DNA of 32,468 bases from an uncultured Flavobacteriales bacterium (GTDB lineage: Bacteria; Bacteroidota; Bacteroidia; Flavobacteriales_F; PHOS-HE28): contig CALMYC010000250.1 of NCBI GenBank assembly GCA_937873385.1, forward strand, positions 1-32,468, written 5' to 3'. A program made the position numbers and the translations under genes. Shown here one piece after another: positions 14,946 through 23,305 of the stretch (its first letter is position 1; each line of letters begins with the position of its first letter). The notes beneath the pieces were generated by a model, which saw only the letters and a list, made by a program, of their open reading frames with translations, searched no databases and was not told the origin of the DNA.

Positions 14946-15754
14946 TGGACTACTCCGGACAAACCAACCGCCTGACCGTGGTGGTGAAGAACCTGCTCAT
15001 CATCAACGGCCTGTTGCTGCTGCTGAAGATCGCATTGGGCAATGACCAACTGGGGCGCAGCATCCTGGACAACTGGCTCGGCCTGCACACCATCGGCTCG
15101 CCGGATTTCAAGCCGTGGCAGGTGCTCACCCACATGTTCATGCACGCGGGGCCGAACGGCGGGGCGGGCTGGTACTGGCACATTGCCTCCAACATGTTCG
15201 CGCTGTGGATGTTTGGCATGCCCATTGAGCGGACCATGGGTGCCAAGCGCTTCCTGAACTACTACCTGCTCTGCGGCCTGGGTGCCGCCGCGTTGCAAAT
15301 GGGCGTGAGCTACTACGAAACGCAGGCTGCGGTGAGCGCCGTGGAGGCCACCGGCGCCACCGTGGGCGATGTGCAGCGCATGGTGGAGGCCAGCCATGCC
15401 TCCACCGATGATGCCAACATGGTGCTCAACGACATTGCCCGGCAGCACCCGGGCAGTGAGGCCGCGGTACAAGCCCTGTTCTGGGACTACAACGGCGTGA
15501 TGATCGGGGCCAGCGGCGCCATCTTCGGCATCCTCATCGCATTCGGCATGCTCTTTCCCAATGTGGAGCTCATGCTGCTCTTCCTTCCCATCCCCATCAA
15601 GGCCAAGTACTTCGTGGCCCTGTACGGCCTCTGGGAATTGTATTCCGGCGTGCGCCAGCAGGCCGGTGACAACGTGGCGCACTACGCCCACCTCGGCGGC
15701 CTCATTTTCGGCTTCTTCCTGATCCGGTACTGGAGGCGGAAAGGCGTGCTCTAG
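14945..15754 (+). CDS. Rhomboid family intramembrane serine protease
   Basis: The 269-residue multi-pass membrane protein carries the rhomboid dyad: serine in GASGAIFG (S190) and histidine in AHYAHLGG (H249). The helix-1 to helix-3 region has HMFMHAGPNGGAGWYWHIAS and NMFALWMFGMPIERTMGAKR, typical of bacterial rhomboids. A soluble insertion of about 50 residues (about 125-175, QAAVSAVEATGATVGDVQRM...) lies before the catalytic serine helix. Rhomboids cleave substrates inside the membrane. The start overlaps the mutL stop by one base. Order mutL-rhomboid-rhomboid-exonuclease is a recurrent arrangement in Bacteroidota. Confidence 0.95.
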   Translation: MDYSGQTNRLTVVVKNLLIINGLLLLLKIALGNDQLGRSILDNWLGLHTIGSPDFKPWQVLTHMFMHAGPNGGAGWYWHIASNMFALWMFGMPIERTMGAKRFLNYYLLCGLGAAALQMGVSYYETQAAVSAVEATGATVGDVQRMVEASHASTDDANMVLNDIARQHPGSEAAVQALFWDYNGVMIGASGAIFGILIAFGMLFPNVELMLLFLPIPIKAKYFVALYGLWELYSGVRQQAGDNVAHYAHLGGLIFGFFLIRYWRRKGVL

Positions 15755-15846
15755 GATCCAAGCGGGCACCGCGCGGGGGCACTGGCCGCACCCGGCCAAC
15801 CAGCATGCACCAGCCCACGGCAACCATTCACCACCCGCCCGGGCAC

Positions 15847-15854
15847 TACCTTTC
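15847..15854 (+). promoter_or_regulatory. Putative -7 box (TACCTTTC)
   Basis: TACCTTTC matches TAnnTTTG in seven of eight positions and lies 26 nt before the ATG of the second rhomboid gene, within the only sizeable gap (126 nt) of the mutL run. It may be an internal promoter. Confidence 0.35.
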
Positions 15855-15880
15855 AAAAACCAATTTGAAGCTTTCGGGAA

Positions 15881-16780
15881 ATGTCCATCGCTGACGACAT
15901 CAAGCAACAGTGGAACACCGGCGGGATGACCAAGCGGCTGCTGATCGTCAACATCGGTGTCTTCGCGGTGGTCTGGGCCGTGGAACTGGTCGGCTGGCTG
16001 CTGGGCTACAAGGGTGCCAGCGTCCTTTTGCTGGACCAGCTGATGGGCACCAACATTCCGGCCAAGTTCATCACGCGCCCCTGGACACCGGTCACGTACA
16101 TGTTCACCCACCAGGCGCCCATGCACTTGTTCTGGAACATGGTGATGTTCTGGTTCAGTGCCCAACTTTTCCAGGTCATCCTCGGCGACAAGCGCCTTTT
16201 GGGGAATTACCTCCTTGGCGGTCTCACCGGCTACTTGTTCTATGTGCTCGGGTCCTTCATGCCGGCGCACCTTGACCTCGGCAGCAACGGCCCCATCCTT
16301 GGTGCCTCGGCGGCGGTGATGAGCGTGCTGATCGGCATTGCCAGTTACCGGCCGGACATGGAGGTGAACCTCTTCCTGATCGGCCCGGTGCGCCTGAAGT
16401 ACGTGGGCATCGCCGTGCTGGCCCTGGACCTGATCGCCATTCGCGGCGGGAGCAACACCGGCGGCCACTTGGCGCATTTGGGCGGCGCACTCTATGGTTT
16501 CTTGGCCGCCCGCCAACTGGCCAAGGGCACGGATTGGTCGGGGGCTTTCGCCGGCTGGCTGGAACGCATCACCAAATGGCCCGGGCGCAGGCAGCGGATG
16601 CGCGTGGAGAAAAAGTCGCCGCACAAGGCCAGGGGCGCCTCCGACACCGATTTCAATGCCTCGAAGAAGCACAAGCAGGAACGCATCGACGCCATCCTGG
16701 ACAAGATCTCCCGCTCGGGCTACGACAGCCTGAGCAAGGCCGAACGCGACTTCCTCTTCCGCAACGGCAATGAACATTGA
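15881..16780 (+). CDS. Rhomboid family intramembrane serine protease, second copy
   Basis: The 299-residue protein has the rhomboid core with S143 in GASAAVMS and H199 in GHLAHLGG; other landmarks are TYMFTHQAPMHLFWNMVMFW and LLGNYLLGGLTGYLFYVLGS. After the last helix a basic cytosolic tail of about 90 residues follows. It ends in a small helical motif (HKQERIDAILDKISRSGYDS, LSKAERDFLFRNGNE) that recurs at the C-terminus of many Bacteroidota rhomboids. It is clearly different from the neighbouring copy, so this is an old pair rather than a recent duplication. The 3' end overlaps the next gene by 11 nt. Confidence 0.95.
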   Translation: MSIADDIKQQWNTGGMTKRLLIVNIGVFAVVWAVELVGWLLGYKGASVLLLDQLMGTNIPAKFITRPWTPVTYMFTHQAPMHLFWNMVMFWFSAQLFQVILGDKRLLGNYLLGGLTGYLFYVLGSFMPAHLDLGSNGPILGASAAVMSVLIGIASYRPDMEVNLFLIGPVRLKYVGIAVLALDLIAIRGGSNTGGHLAHLGGALYGFLAARQLAKGTDWSGAFAGWLERITKWPGRRQRMRVEKKSPHKARGASDTDFNASKKHKQERIDAILDKISRSGYDSLSKAERDFLFRNGNEH

Positions 16781-17915
16781 ACAGGCACCGGCCCAGGTGC
16801 CCAAGCGCGTTTCCCGTTGGCACCTGCCCATCTGGTGGGCCAATGGGCTGGCCGTTGCCGCCTTGCTGCTCTCCTACCTCAGTGTGCACGTGGACCCCGG
16901 CACGTTCTGGCCGCTGGCCCTGTTCGGCATGGCCTATCCATACATCCTGCTGGCCAACGTGCTGTGCATCGCCTGGTGGTTGCTTTTCCGCCGCAAGCGC
17001 ATGGTACCTTCGCTGCTCGCCATTCTGCTGGGCTGGGGCCCTCTGGGCGACCTCGTGCAGGTCAAGGGCACGCATGCACCCCCGGCCGCAGTGCACGCCC
17101 CGTTCACCCTGATGAGCTGGAACGTGCGGCTCTTCGACCTGTACAACTGGACGCACAACCAGCAAACGCGTGATGAGATGATGGCGCTGATCCGCGTGGA
17201 AGACCCCGATGTCCTGTGCATGCAGGAATTCCTCAACGTGGGCCCGGGCAATCCGCTGATGGTGAAGGACAGCCTGCTCAGCAGCTACCGCTTCACCGCA
17301 TGCGCCGATGCGTACACCGTGCATGCGCGCGGCGACCACTACATCGGCATCGCCATCTTCAGCACCAAACCCATTGTTGCCCAAGGCACCATCCACTTCC
17401 CGGACGAGTTGAACAACCTGTGCCTGTGGGCGGACATTGCCATGGGGCGGGACACCATCCGCGTGTACACCGCCCAACTGGCCAGCCTGCGCTTTGGCGA
17501 CCAGGACTATCGCTTCATCAAGAACCTTGAGCAGGGCGGCGGAAGGGACTCCCTGGCCACCGCGGGAGGCCGCATCCTGGGCCGCATGCGGAACGGCTTC
17601 ATCCGGCGCTCCGCAGAAGTTTCGGAACTGGTGGCCCACATGCGCACCAGTCCCTGGCCCGTGGTGTACTGCGGCGACCTGAACGACACGCCGATGAGCT
17701 ATGGCTACCACCTGTTGCGCAAGGAAGGCCTGAAGGATGCCTTTACCGAAAGCGGGCAAGGCTTCGGCACCACGTACATCGGCGATGTGCCCAGTTTCCG
17801 CATCGACCACATCCTGCATGGGCCGCGCTTTGCCGCCTGGGGGTTCCGCACCCTGCCCGATGAGCTCAGCGACCACCGCGCCATCATCACCTTCCTGGGG
17901 CTGAAGGACCCCTAA
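16770..17915 (+). CDS. Endonuclease/exonuclease/phosphatase family membrane protein
   Basis: The 381-residue product starts with about three membrane helices (residues 18-95: LAVAALLLSYLSVHVD, PLALFGMAYPYILLANVLCI, SLLAILLGWGPLGDL). A C-terminal EEP domain follows. Active-site landmarks are MSWNVR (N118), MQEF (E153), CGDLND (D303, N305), RIDHIL and SDHRA (D368, H369). Such enzymes are metal-dependent phosphodiesterases acting on nucleic acids or phospholipids; the topology would place the catalytic domain next to the membrane. It overlaps the rhomboid gene by 11 nt. The 3' end overlaps the convergent TraB-like gene by four bases. Confidence 0.93.
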   Translation: MNIEQAPAQVPKRVSRWHLPIWWANGLAVAALLLSYLSVHVDPGTFWPLALFGMAYPYILLANVLCIAWWLLFRRKRMVPSLLAILLGWGPLGDLVQVKGTHAPPAAVHAPFTLMSWNVRLFDLYNWTHNQQTRDEMMALIRVEDPDVLCMQEFLNVGPGNPLMVKDSLLSSYRFTACADAYTVHARGDHYIGIAIFSTKPIVAQGTIHFPDELNNLCLWADIAMGRDTIRVYTAQLASLRFGDQDYRFIKNLEQGGGRDSLATAGGRILGRMRNGFIRRSAEVSELVAHMRTSPWPVVYCGDLNDTPMSYGYHLLRKEGLKDAFTESGQGFGTTYIGDVPSFRIDHILHGPRFAAWGFRTLPDELSDHRAIITFLGLKDP

Positions 17916-18799
17916 CGCCGCCGCCCCTGCACGGCTGGGCCCCGCTCCACCATCGGGGAAACCACGTAGCCCATCTCCCGCAACAGGTCCAGCACGCCGT
18001 CCGTGCCGGGCAGGTGTGCGGCCCCGATGGCGAAAAGGAAGCTGCGCCCTCCCTGCATCAGGCTGTCCATGCGCAAGGCCATCACGTGGTTGCGTTCCTT
18101 CAGCAGCTTCTCACCCAGTTGGTCCGGCATGTCGCCCCGGGCCACCAGCTTGGCCAGGCGGCCCAGGTCCTGCTGCGCATAGGCGTCCAGGAAACGGTCC
18201 ATCCCTTTTTCATCGGCACCGCTGCGGACGGTCCGGTAGAGCATGTCCGCCTGGTCCTGCAACGGCAACCCGTCCACGGCGGCCACTTGCTCCGCGACCG
18301 TTTCCAGGCCCATCACGTCCTTGCCCATTTCCTTGGCCTTCACCTGCAAGTACTGGTCCAGCACCATGGAACTGTCGGCCTGCATGGTGGATTCCGTGAG
18401 GAACGCCATCAGGAAGAAGGGCTTCATGCGGCCGGCCATCAGCGCCATGGGGCCGATCTTCGCGCTGAGCGCCTTCTTCACCCGGCCCAGCTCCTTGGGC
18501 GTGTAGAAGTCACTCAATTCCTTGCCGGGGGGCATCATCAGGGCATCGGCCCTCAGCCGTGACGCAGCCGGTCCGGCCAGGAGGTCCAACTCCCCCGCCA
18601 GGACATCGCGGCCCTCAAGCACGGCAAGCAACCGGGGCACCTGGCGGAAGGCCCGGGCATCCTTGCTGTGCACGGTGCCCACCACGCAGCTGGGCGTGGC
18701 CAACCCATGCCCTTCGACCTGCCAAAGCAGGGCCTTTGGAGGGCTTTGGCCCCAGCCCAGCAACGGCAGCAAGAGGAATCCAAACGTGTAAGGGCGCAC
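17912..18799 (-). CDS. TraB/GumN family protein
   Basis: The 295-residue protein starts with a short signal peptide (MRPYTFGFLLLPLLGWGQ) and matches the TraB/GumN fold: ALLWQVEGHG-LATPSCVVGTVHSKD with the conserved GTVH, AGELDL, the middle GLETVAEQVAAVDGLPLQDQ and the late SFLFAIGAAHLPGTDGVLDL followed by LREMGY. Distant relatives (TIKI, PrgY/TraB) are metalloproteases, and GxxH is a candidate metal ligand; activity here is not proven. It is exported or periplasmic. It may be co-transcribed with the small membrane protein 42 nt upstream. Confidence 0.88.
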   Translation of the reverse strand: MRPYTFGFLLLPLLGWGQSPPKALLWQVEGHGLATPSCVVGTVHSKDARAFRQVPRLLAVLEGRDVLAGELDLLAGPAASRLRADALMMPPGKELSDFYTPKELGRVKKALSAKIGPMALMAGRMKPFFLMAFLTESTMQADSSMVLDQYLQVKAKEMGKDVMGLETVAEQVAAVDGLPLQDQADMLYRTVRSGADEKGMDRFLDAYAQQDLGRLAKLVARGDMPDQLGEKLLKERNHVMALRMDSLMQGGRSFLFAIGAAHLPGTDGVLDLLREMGYVVSPMVERGPAVQGRRR

Positions 18800-18841
18800 C
18801 GCACGAAGGTAGGCCGTTGGTGCCGTGCCGCTGGACAGGGT

Positions 18842-18967
18842 TCACCAAGGACGGTAAGCCAGCATCAACATCACCACGGCCAGCACGGCACTGATCAGCC
18901 CACCCATGAAAATCACCTGGACGCGGTCACCCGGGCGGGTCTGCGAAGGGGAATGTGACCTCAACAT
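18842..18967 (-). CDS. Small single-helix membrane protein (41 aa)
   Basis: A short frame reads MLRSHSPSQTRPGDRVQVIF, followed by MGGLISAVLAVVMLMLAYRP and W. It has a polar N-terminus and one hydrophobic helix at about residues 19-37. It lies 42 nt upstream of the TraB-like gene in the same direction, inside an otherwise empty region. No family is recognised. The helix and position make it plausible, but length alone makes it uncertain. Confidence 0.5.
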   Translation of the reverse strand: MLRSHSPSQTRPGDRVQVIFMGGLISAVLAVVMLMLAYRPW

Positions 18968-19185
18968 GGGAACGGGGGATTGGGGTTTGGGGGGCTGCTG
19001 GATCCTGAAGACGAAGTGCCGTGGTGCGGGTTGCCGCCGGGTGATAAATAATCAATGCGCAGCGCCACGGCCCGGGCCGGATTCCAAGCCAGCGGCCCGC
19101 CCGCCTTTCGCACCGGTCCCCTGGGTGGTCGGGCAGCAAGGGTTCAACGTTCCGTTCACGGACCACGGCCCCAAAGCCGGTTGGA

Positions 19186-19193
19186 TAACTTCG
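19186..19193 (+). promoter_or_regulatory. Putative -7 box (TAACTTCG) upstream of mtaB
   Basis: TAACTTCG fits the TTCG variant of the Bacteroidota -7 box and follows CGGTTGGA. It would give a transcript starting close to the ATG at 19201, which opens a 13-codon frame. The gap 18968-19238 otherwise contains only a small TGAT-N5-ATCA dyad (19042-19054). Confidence 0.4.
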
Positions 19194-19200
19194 CGCCCCC

Positions 19201-19242
19201 ATGGACCAGGGCCGCCTGCCTGAATTCCGTGCACAGCGATGA
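19201..19242 (+). CDS. Possible 13-codon leader peptide upstream of mtaB
   Basis: ATG 19201 opens a frame reading MDQGRLPEFRAQR and ends at TGA 19240-19242, sharing ATGA with the mtaB start at 19239. A promoter box ends 7 nt upstream, so this ATG would be at or near the 5' end of the message. Translation could be coupled to mtaB. The peptide has no recognised motif; chance occurrence is possible. Confidence 0.25.
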   Translation: MDQGRLPEFRAQR

Positions 19243-20618
19243 GCACCCCCCGGAAAGCCGCCTTCCATACGTTGGGCTGCAAGCTCAACTTTGCGGAGAC
19301 CAGCACCCTGGCCCGATCGCTGGAGGATGCCGGCTATGCGCGGGTGCGCGAGGAGGACCGCCCGGATGTCTTCGTACTGAACACGTGCAGCGTCACTGAG
19401 AACGCCGACCGCGAATGCCGCCGCCACGTGCGCCGCTTCCGCGCCATCAACCCGGATGCGTTCATCGTGGTGGTGGGCTGCTATGCGCAATTGAAGCCGG
19501 GGGAGATCGTGGAGATCCCCGGCGTGGACCTGGTGCTGGGGGCCAGCGAGAAATTCAACCTGGCGGGCCACATTGACCGGCTGGCCGGGAGCGAAAAGGG
19601 CCATGGGCAGGTGATCGCGGGGCCGCTCAAGGAGGTGAAACGCTTCATACCCGCCCACAACGTGCCCGGGCCCGGTTCCGCCGGCAGGCGCACCCGCACC
19701 TTCCTCAAGGTGCAGGACGGCTGCGACTACTTCTGCTCGTTCTGCACCATTCCCCTGGCCCGCGGCCGCAGCCGCAGCGGCACCGTGGCGGAGACCGTGG
19801 AGACCGTGCGGTCCATTGCGGCCACGGGCGTGCAGGAAGTGGTGCTCACGGGCGTGAACACCGGCGACTTCGGCCGGGGCCATGGCGAAGACTTCCTGCA
19901 ACTGGCGCAGGCCCTGGACCGCGTGGAGGGCATCCGGCGCTTCCGCATCAGCAGCATCGAGCCCAACCTGTGCAGCGATGAAGTGATCGACTTCGTGGCG
20001 CAGAGCCAGCGCTTCATGCCGCACTTCCACATCCCCTTGCAAAGCGGGAGCGACACCATCCTGCAACGCATGCGGCGCCGGTACGGCACCACCTTGTATG
20101 CCGGACGCGTGGAGCGCATCAAGGCACTGATGCCCCATGCCTGCATCGGGGTGGACGTGATCACCGGCACACCGGGGGAAACGGAGGCGGAATTCCTGAA
20201 GACGCACGCTTTCCTGCGCTCCGTTCCGGTGGACTACCTCCACGTGTTCACCTACAGTGAACGCGCCCACACCACCGCCGTGCGCATGGACCACGCAGTG
20301 CCCATGGAAGTGCGGCGCGACCGCACCAAGCAGTTGCGCTCGCTCAGCGCCAAACTGCACCGCTCCTTCCAGGAGCGGCACCTCGGCACCGAACGGCCCG
20401 TGCTCTTCGAATACGGCGACACGGAGGCTCCCGCGGACCACATCCTCGGCTTTACGGACAATTACGTGCGCGTCTCGCTTCCCTGGAACACCACGCTTGC
20501 GAACAGCATCGCCCCGGTCGCGCTTGATCACATCGATGCCGAAGGCCACATCGCGGGCATGATCCACGGTGACAGCACCGAGACCGCTCCCCGCCGCAAC
20601 CTCACAACGGCCAACTAA
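19239..20618 (+). CDS. mtaB: tRNA t6A37 methylthiotransferase MtaB
   Basis: The 459-residue enzyme has the MiaB/MtaB architecture. The N-terminal UPF0004 domain has cluster cysteines C14 (LGCKLN), C50 (NTCSVT) and C81 (VGCYAQ). The radical-SAM core has CDYFCSFC (C162, C166, C169), TGVNTGDFG and PLQSGSDTILQRMRRRY. A C-terminal TRAM-like region follows (HILGFTDNYVRVSLP). HTLGCKLN rather than the MiaB-type TYGCQMN signature points to MtaB, which adds a methylthio group to t6A at position 37 of ANN-decoding tRNAs using two 4Fe-4S clusters. The start gives the canonical N-terminus. lgt follows 20 nt later. Confidence 0.95.
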   Translation: MSTPRKAAFHTLGCKLNFAETSTLARSLEDAGYARVREEDRPDVFVLNTCSVTENADRECRRHVRRFRAINPDAFIVVVGCYAQLKPGEIVEIPGVDLVLGASEKFNLAGHIDRLAGSEKGHGQVIAGPLKEVKRFIPAHNVPGPGSAGRRTRTFLKVQDGCDYFCSFCTIPLARGRSRSGTVAETVETVRSIAATGVQEVVLTGVNTGDFGRGHGEDFLQLAQALDRVEGIRRFRISSIEPNLCSDEVIDFVAQSQRFMPHFHIPLQSGSDTILQRMRRRYGTTLYAGRVERIKALMPHACIGVDVITGTPGETEAEFLKTHAFLRSVPVDYLHVFTYSERAHTTAVRMDHAVPMEVRRDRTKQLRSLSAKLHRSFQERHLGTERPVLFEYGDTEAPADHILGFTDNYVRVSLPWNTTLANSIAPVALDHIDAEGHIAGMIHGDSTETAPRRNLTTAN

Positions 20619-20638
20619 CAACCGGCGATCCGCCCCCC

Positions 20639-21835
20639 ATGTACCCCACGCTCTACCACGCCCTCCTGGACCTCACCGGACTGGACTGGCCCGTGCTGAA
20701 ATTCCTCAACAGCTTCGGCTTCTTCGTGGCCATTGCCTTCATGGCGGCATACTGGACGCTGGTGTTGGAACTGAAGCGCAAGGAGGGCATCGGCCTGATC
20801 AAGCCCACCATGCGCAAGGTGATGGTGGGTGAAGGGGCCAAGCCGGCCGAATTGGTGCAGCAGGGCCTCACGGGCTTCATCCTGGGCTGGAAAGGCCTGT
20901 ACATCGTGATGCAGACGGCGGAAGTCACCGCCGACCCGCCCGGCTTTCTGCTCAGTGGCAAGGGCAACTTCATCGGCGGCCTGGCGCTTGGGGCCCTTTT
21001 TGCCTGGCTGTTGTGGCGCGAAAAGGAAAAAAAGCGCCTGAAAGAACCCAAGGAGGAGATCATCGCCGTTCATCCGGCGCAGCACGGCGGGAACATCACG
21101 CTCACGGCTGCGCTGTGGGGCTTCATCGGCGCCAAGGTGTTCCACTGGCTGGAAAGCCCCAAGGATTTCATGGACCTGCTGGCCACGGGCAATGTGAAGG
21201 ACCTGGTATCCGGCCTCACCATGTACGGGGGCCTGATCGTGGCGGGGATCATGGTGGTGCGCTACTTCAAAAGGAACGGCCTGGCCATCTTGCCCAGCAT
21301 GGATGCCGCGGCACCCGGGCTGATGCTGGCCTACGGCATCGGCCGCCTGGGCTGCCAGGTGTCCGGCGACGGCGACTGGGGCATTGCCAACACCGCGCCC
21401 AAGCCGGGCTGGATACCGCAATGGCTTTGGAGCTATGACTACCCCAACAACGTGAACGCGGTGCTGGGCCCGCACCGCGGCGGCTACGTGGGTGTTCCCA
21501 TCACCAACGGCACCTGCTTTGAGGGGTATTGCACCCACCTCGTGCCGGGCGTTTACCCCACACCCTTGTACGAGGTGATCATGTGCCTGCTGCTCTTCGC
21601 CGCGCTGTGGTGGCTGCGCAAGCGCATCGCCCTGCCCGGAGTGCTTTTTTGCGTGTACCTCATCATGAACGGCGTGGAACGCTTCCTCATCGAGCATATC
21701 CGGGTGAACAACCTCTTTCTGGGCACCTGGACCCAAGCGGAAGTGATCAGCCTGGGCCTCATCATCCTCGGTACCGCAGGGATCCTGTGGCTCCACAAAC
21801 GCAACAGCAATGGACAACCTGCAGCAGCTCACTGA
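20639..21835 (+). CDS. lgt: Prolipoprotein diacylglyceryl transferase
   Basis: The 398-residue multi-pass membrane protein carries the Lgt signature region AYGIGRLGCQVSGDGDWGIA with R236, the preceding MYGGLIVAGIMVVRYFKRNG and AILPSMDAAAPGLMLAYGIG, and the late YPTPLYEVIMCLLLFAALWW and MNGVERFLIEHIRVNN. Lgt transfers diacylglycerol from phosphatidylglycerol to the lipobox cysteine of prolipoproteins. It is about 100 residues longer than the E. coli enzyme. The extra length is near the N-terminus and in a charged loop (WREKEKKRLKEPKEEI), as is usual for Bacteroidota homologues. The 3' end overlaps the next gene by 26 nt. Confidence 0.92.
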   Translation: MYPTLYHALLDLTGLDWPVLKFLNSFGFFVAIAFMAAYWTLVLELKRKEGIGLIKPTMRKVMVGEGAKPAELVQQGLTGFILGWKGLYIVMQTAEVTADPPGFLLSGKGNFIGGLALGALFAWLLWREKEKKRLKEPKEEIIAVHPAQHGGNITLTAALWGFIGAKVFHWLESPKDFMDLLATGNVKDLVSGLTMYGGLIVAGIMVVRYFKRNGLAILPSMDAAAPGLMLAYGIGRLGCQVSGDGDWGIANTAPKPGWIPQWLWSYDYPNNVNAVLGPHRGGYVGVPITNGTCFEGYCTHLVPGVYPTPLYEVIMCLLLFAALWWLRKRIALPGVLFCVYLIMNGVERFLIEHIRVNNLFLGTWTQAEVISLGLIILGTAGILWLHKRNSNGQPAAAH

Positions 21836-22613
21836 GCGCGTTGAACTACTCAGCCGCGAGATCGCCGGCTTCATCCGCACGGAAAGCGCCAAGATCACCG
21901 AGGCGAGTGTGGAAAGCAAAAGCCTGAACAACCTGGTGAGCTATGTGGACAAACAGGCCGAGCAGCGCTTTGTGGACGGCCTCAAGGACCTGCTCCCGGA
22001 AGCGGGCTTCATTGCCGAGGAAGGCACTGGCGAGCGCGCCCAGGGCCTGAACTGGGTGATCGACCCCCTGGACGGCACCACGAACTTCGTGCACGGCGTG
22101 CCCTGCTACTGCACCAGCGTGGCGCTGGTGCAGGGTGGCGATGTGCTGCTCGGCGTGGTGCTTGAAGTCACGCGGGACGAATGCTTCATGGCGTGGAAGG
22201 GCGGCGGCGCCTTCATGAACGGCAAGCCCATCCATGTTTCCGCGCGCGGCCATCTGCAGGACAGCCTGCTGGCCACGGGATTCCCGTATGATGACTTCGG
22301 GTTCGAGAGCGAATACATGGACCTGCTGCGGGAACTGATGCACCGCACGCGCGGCATCCGCCGCCTGGGCAGCGCCGCCGCCGACCTGGCCTACGTGGCC
22401 TGCGGGCGCTTCGAGGCGTTCTACGAGTATGGCCTCAACAGTTGGGACGTGGCCGCCGGGGTGATCCTGGTGCGCGAGGCGGGCGGAAAGGTCAGCGGCT
22501 TCCTCCCCGCCAAGGACCCGGTTTTTGATGAGGAGATCGTGGCGAGCAACACCGCCATCCACGATGAACTGCTGGAGGTGATCGAGCGCAGCTGGCAACG
22601 CCAGGATTCCTGA
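21810..22613 (+). CDS. Inositol monophosphatase family protein
   Basis: The 267-residue protein has all the metal-site motifs of the inositol monophosphatase family: AEEGT (E70), the WVIDPLDGTTNFVHG motif with D85 and D88, and the late NSWDVAAGVILVREAGG motif with D213. These enzymes hydrolyse myo-inositol monophosphates or related sugar phosphates with magnesium, and are inhibited by lithium. SuhB is the E. coli member; substrate here is not resolved. It overlaps lgt by 26 nt, so they are co-transcribed. Confidence 0.95.
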   Translation: MDNLQQLTERVELLSREIAGFIRTESAKITEASVESKSLNNLVSYVDKQAEQRFVDGLKDLLPEAGFIAEEGTGERAQGLNWVIDPLDGTTNFVHGVPCYCTSVALVQGGDVLLGVVLEVTRDECFMAWKGGGAFMNGKPIHVSARGHLQDSLLATGFPYDDFGFESEYMDLLRELMHRTRGIRRLGSAAADLAYVACGRFEAFYEYGLNSWDVAAGVILVREAGGKVSGFLPAKDPVFDEEIVASNTAIHDELLEVIERSWQRQDS

Positions 22614-22759
22614 CGGGCTGGATCTCATTGCCATGCCGCAGGGCGCAACCCGTGCGCCGAAGCGTCCCCGCGCAGGCGCCGTACCTTGTACGGGCGCAAC
22701 TCCCGGCTGATCCGGTAACCTTTTCCCGGTCCGGGCGACATTCTTTTTGAGCACGCACC

Positions 22760-23305
22760 ATGTCCCCCGATCCCCGCACCGCGTTCATGGAGGCCTACGC
22801 GCCTTGCCACGGACCCTTTGTGCGCTACTGTTCCGCCGTGGCCTATGGCCGCATGGATGCAGAGGACCTGATGCAGGACGTGCTGCTCAGCGCCTTCCAG
22901 CACTTTGGGCAGATCCGCGGCAAGGATGAGCTCCTGCACTACCTGGTGCGCGCCGCCCGCAACCGCTCGATCAGCCTTTGGCGCGGCATGCGCCGCAGCG
23001 TGCCCCTTCAGGAGGCACATGCCGCACGCCTCCTGGCGGACGGGGCCACCGCCGAGCAGATCACCGATGCGGGCATCCTGTACCGCGCCCTGGCCAAGCT
23101 CCCTTCCGCCCAGCGCGACGCGTTGGTGCTCTTTGAGGTCTCCGGTCTGTCCATGGCCGAGATCGCCACCATCCAGGGCACCACCGAAGGTGCCGTGAAA
23201 ACCCGTGTGAGCCGCGCCCGCGAAGCATTGCGCCGACGCCTGGCGGGCCGCACCAAGCCCTTGCATGCCGCCCTGCCCGCCATCATGATGATCCTGTTGC
23301 CATGA
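22760..23305 (+). CDS. ECF-type RNA polymerase sigma factor
   Basis: The 181-residue protein has sigma region 2 (about residues 5-75: FVRYCSAVAYGRMDAEDLMQ, DVLLSAFQHFGQIRGKDELL, HYLVRAARNRSISLWRGMRR) and region 4 (about 115-165: LAKLPSAQRDALVLFEVSGL, SMAEIATIQGTTEGAVKTRV, SRAREALRRRL), linked by a short segment with no region 3. This is the extracytoplasmic-function group. The stop overlaps the start of the proline-rich membrane protein (ATGA), the usual position of an anti-sigma factor. The 146-nt upstream gap contains GTAACCTTTT and a GTACCTTGTAC palindrome as possible control sites. Confidence 0.93.
   Translation: MSPDPRTAFMEAYAPCHGPFVRYCSAVAYGRMDAEDLMQDVLLSAFQHFGQIRGKDELLHYLVRAARNRSISLWRGMRRSVPLQEAHAARLLADGATAEQITDAGILYRALAKLPSAQRDALVLFEVSGLSMAEIATIQGTTEGAVKTRVSRAREALRRRLAGRTKPLHAALPAIMMILLP

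Noticed and set aside
14906-16843. 645-codon minus-strand open frame
   Set aside because: Antisense to two clear rhomboid genes with intact active sites; composition is that of a shadow frame.
18927-20621. 564-codon minus-strand open frame
   Set aside because: Antisense to mtaB, which has all expected cysteines.
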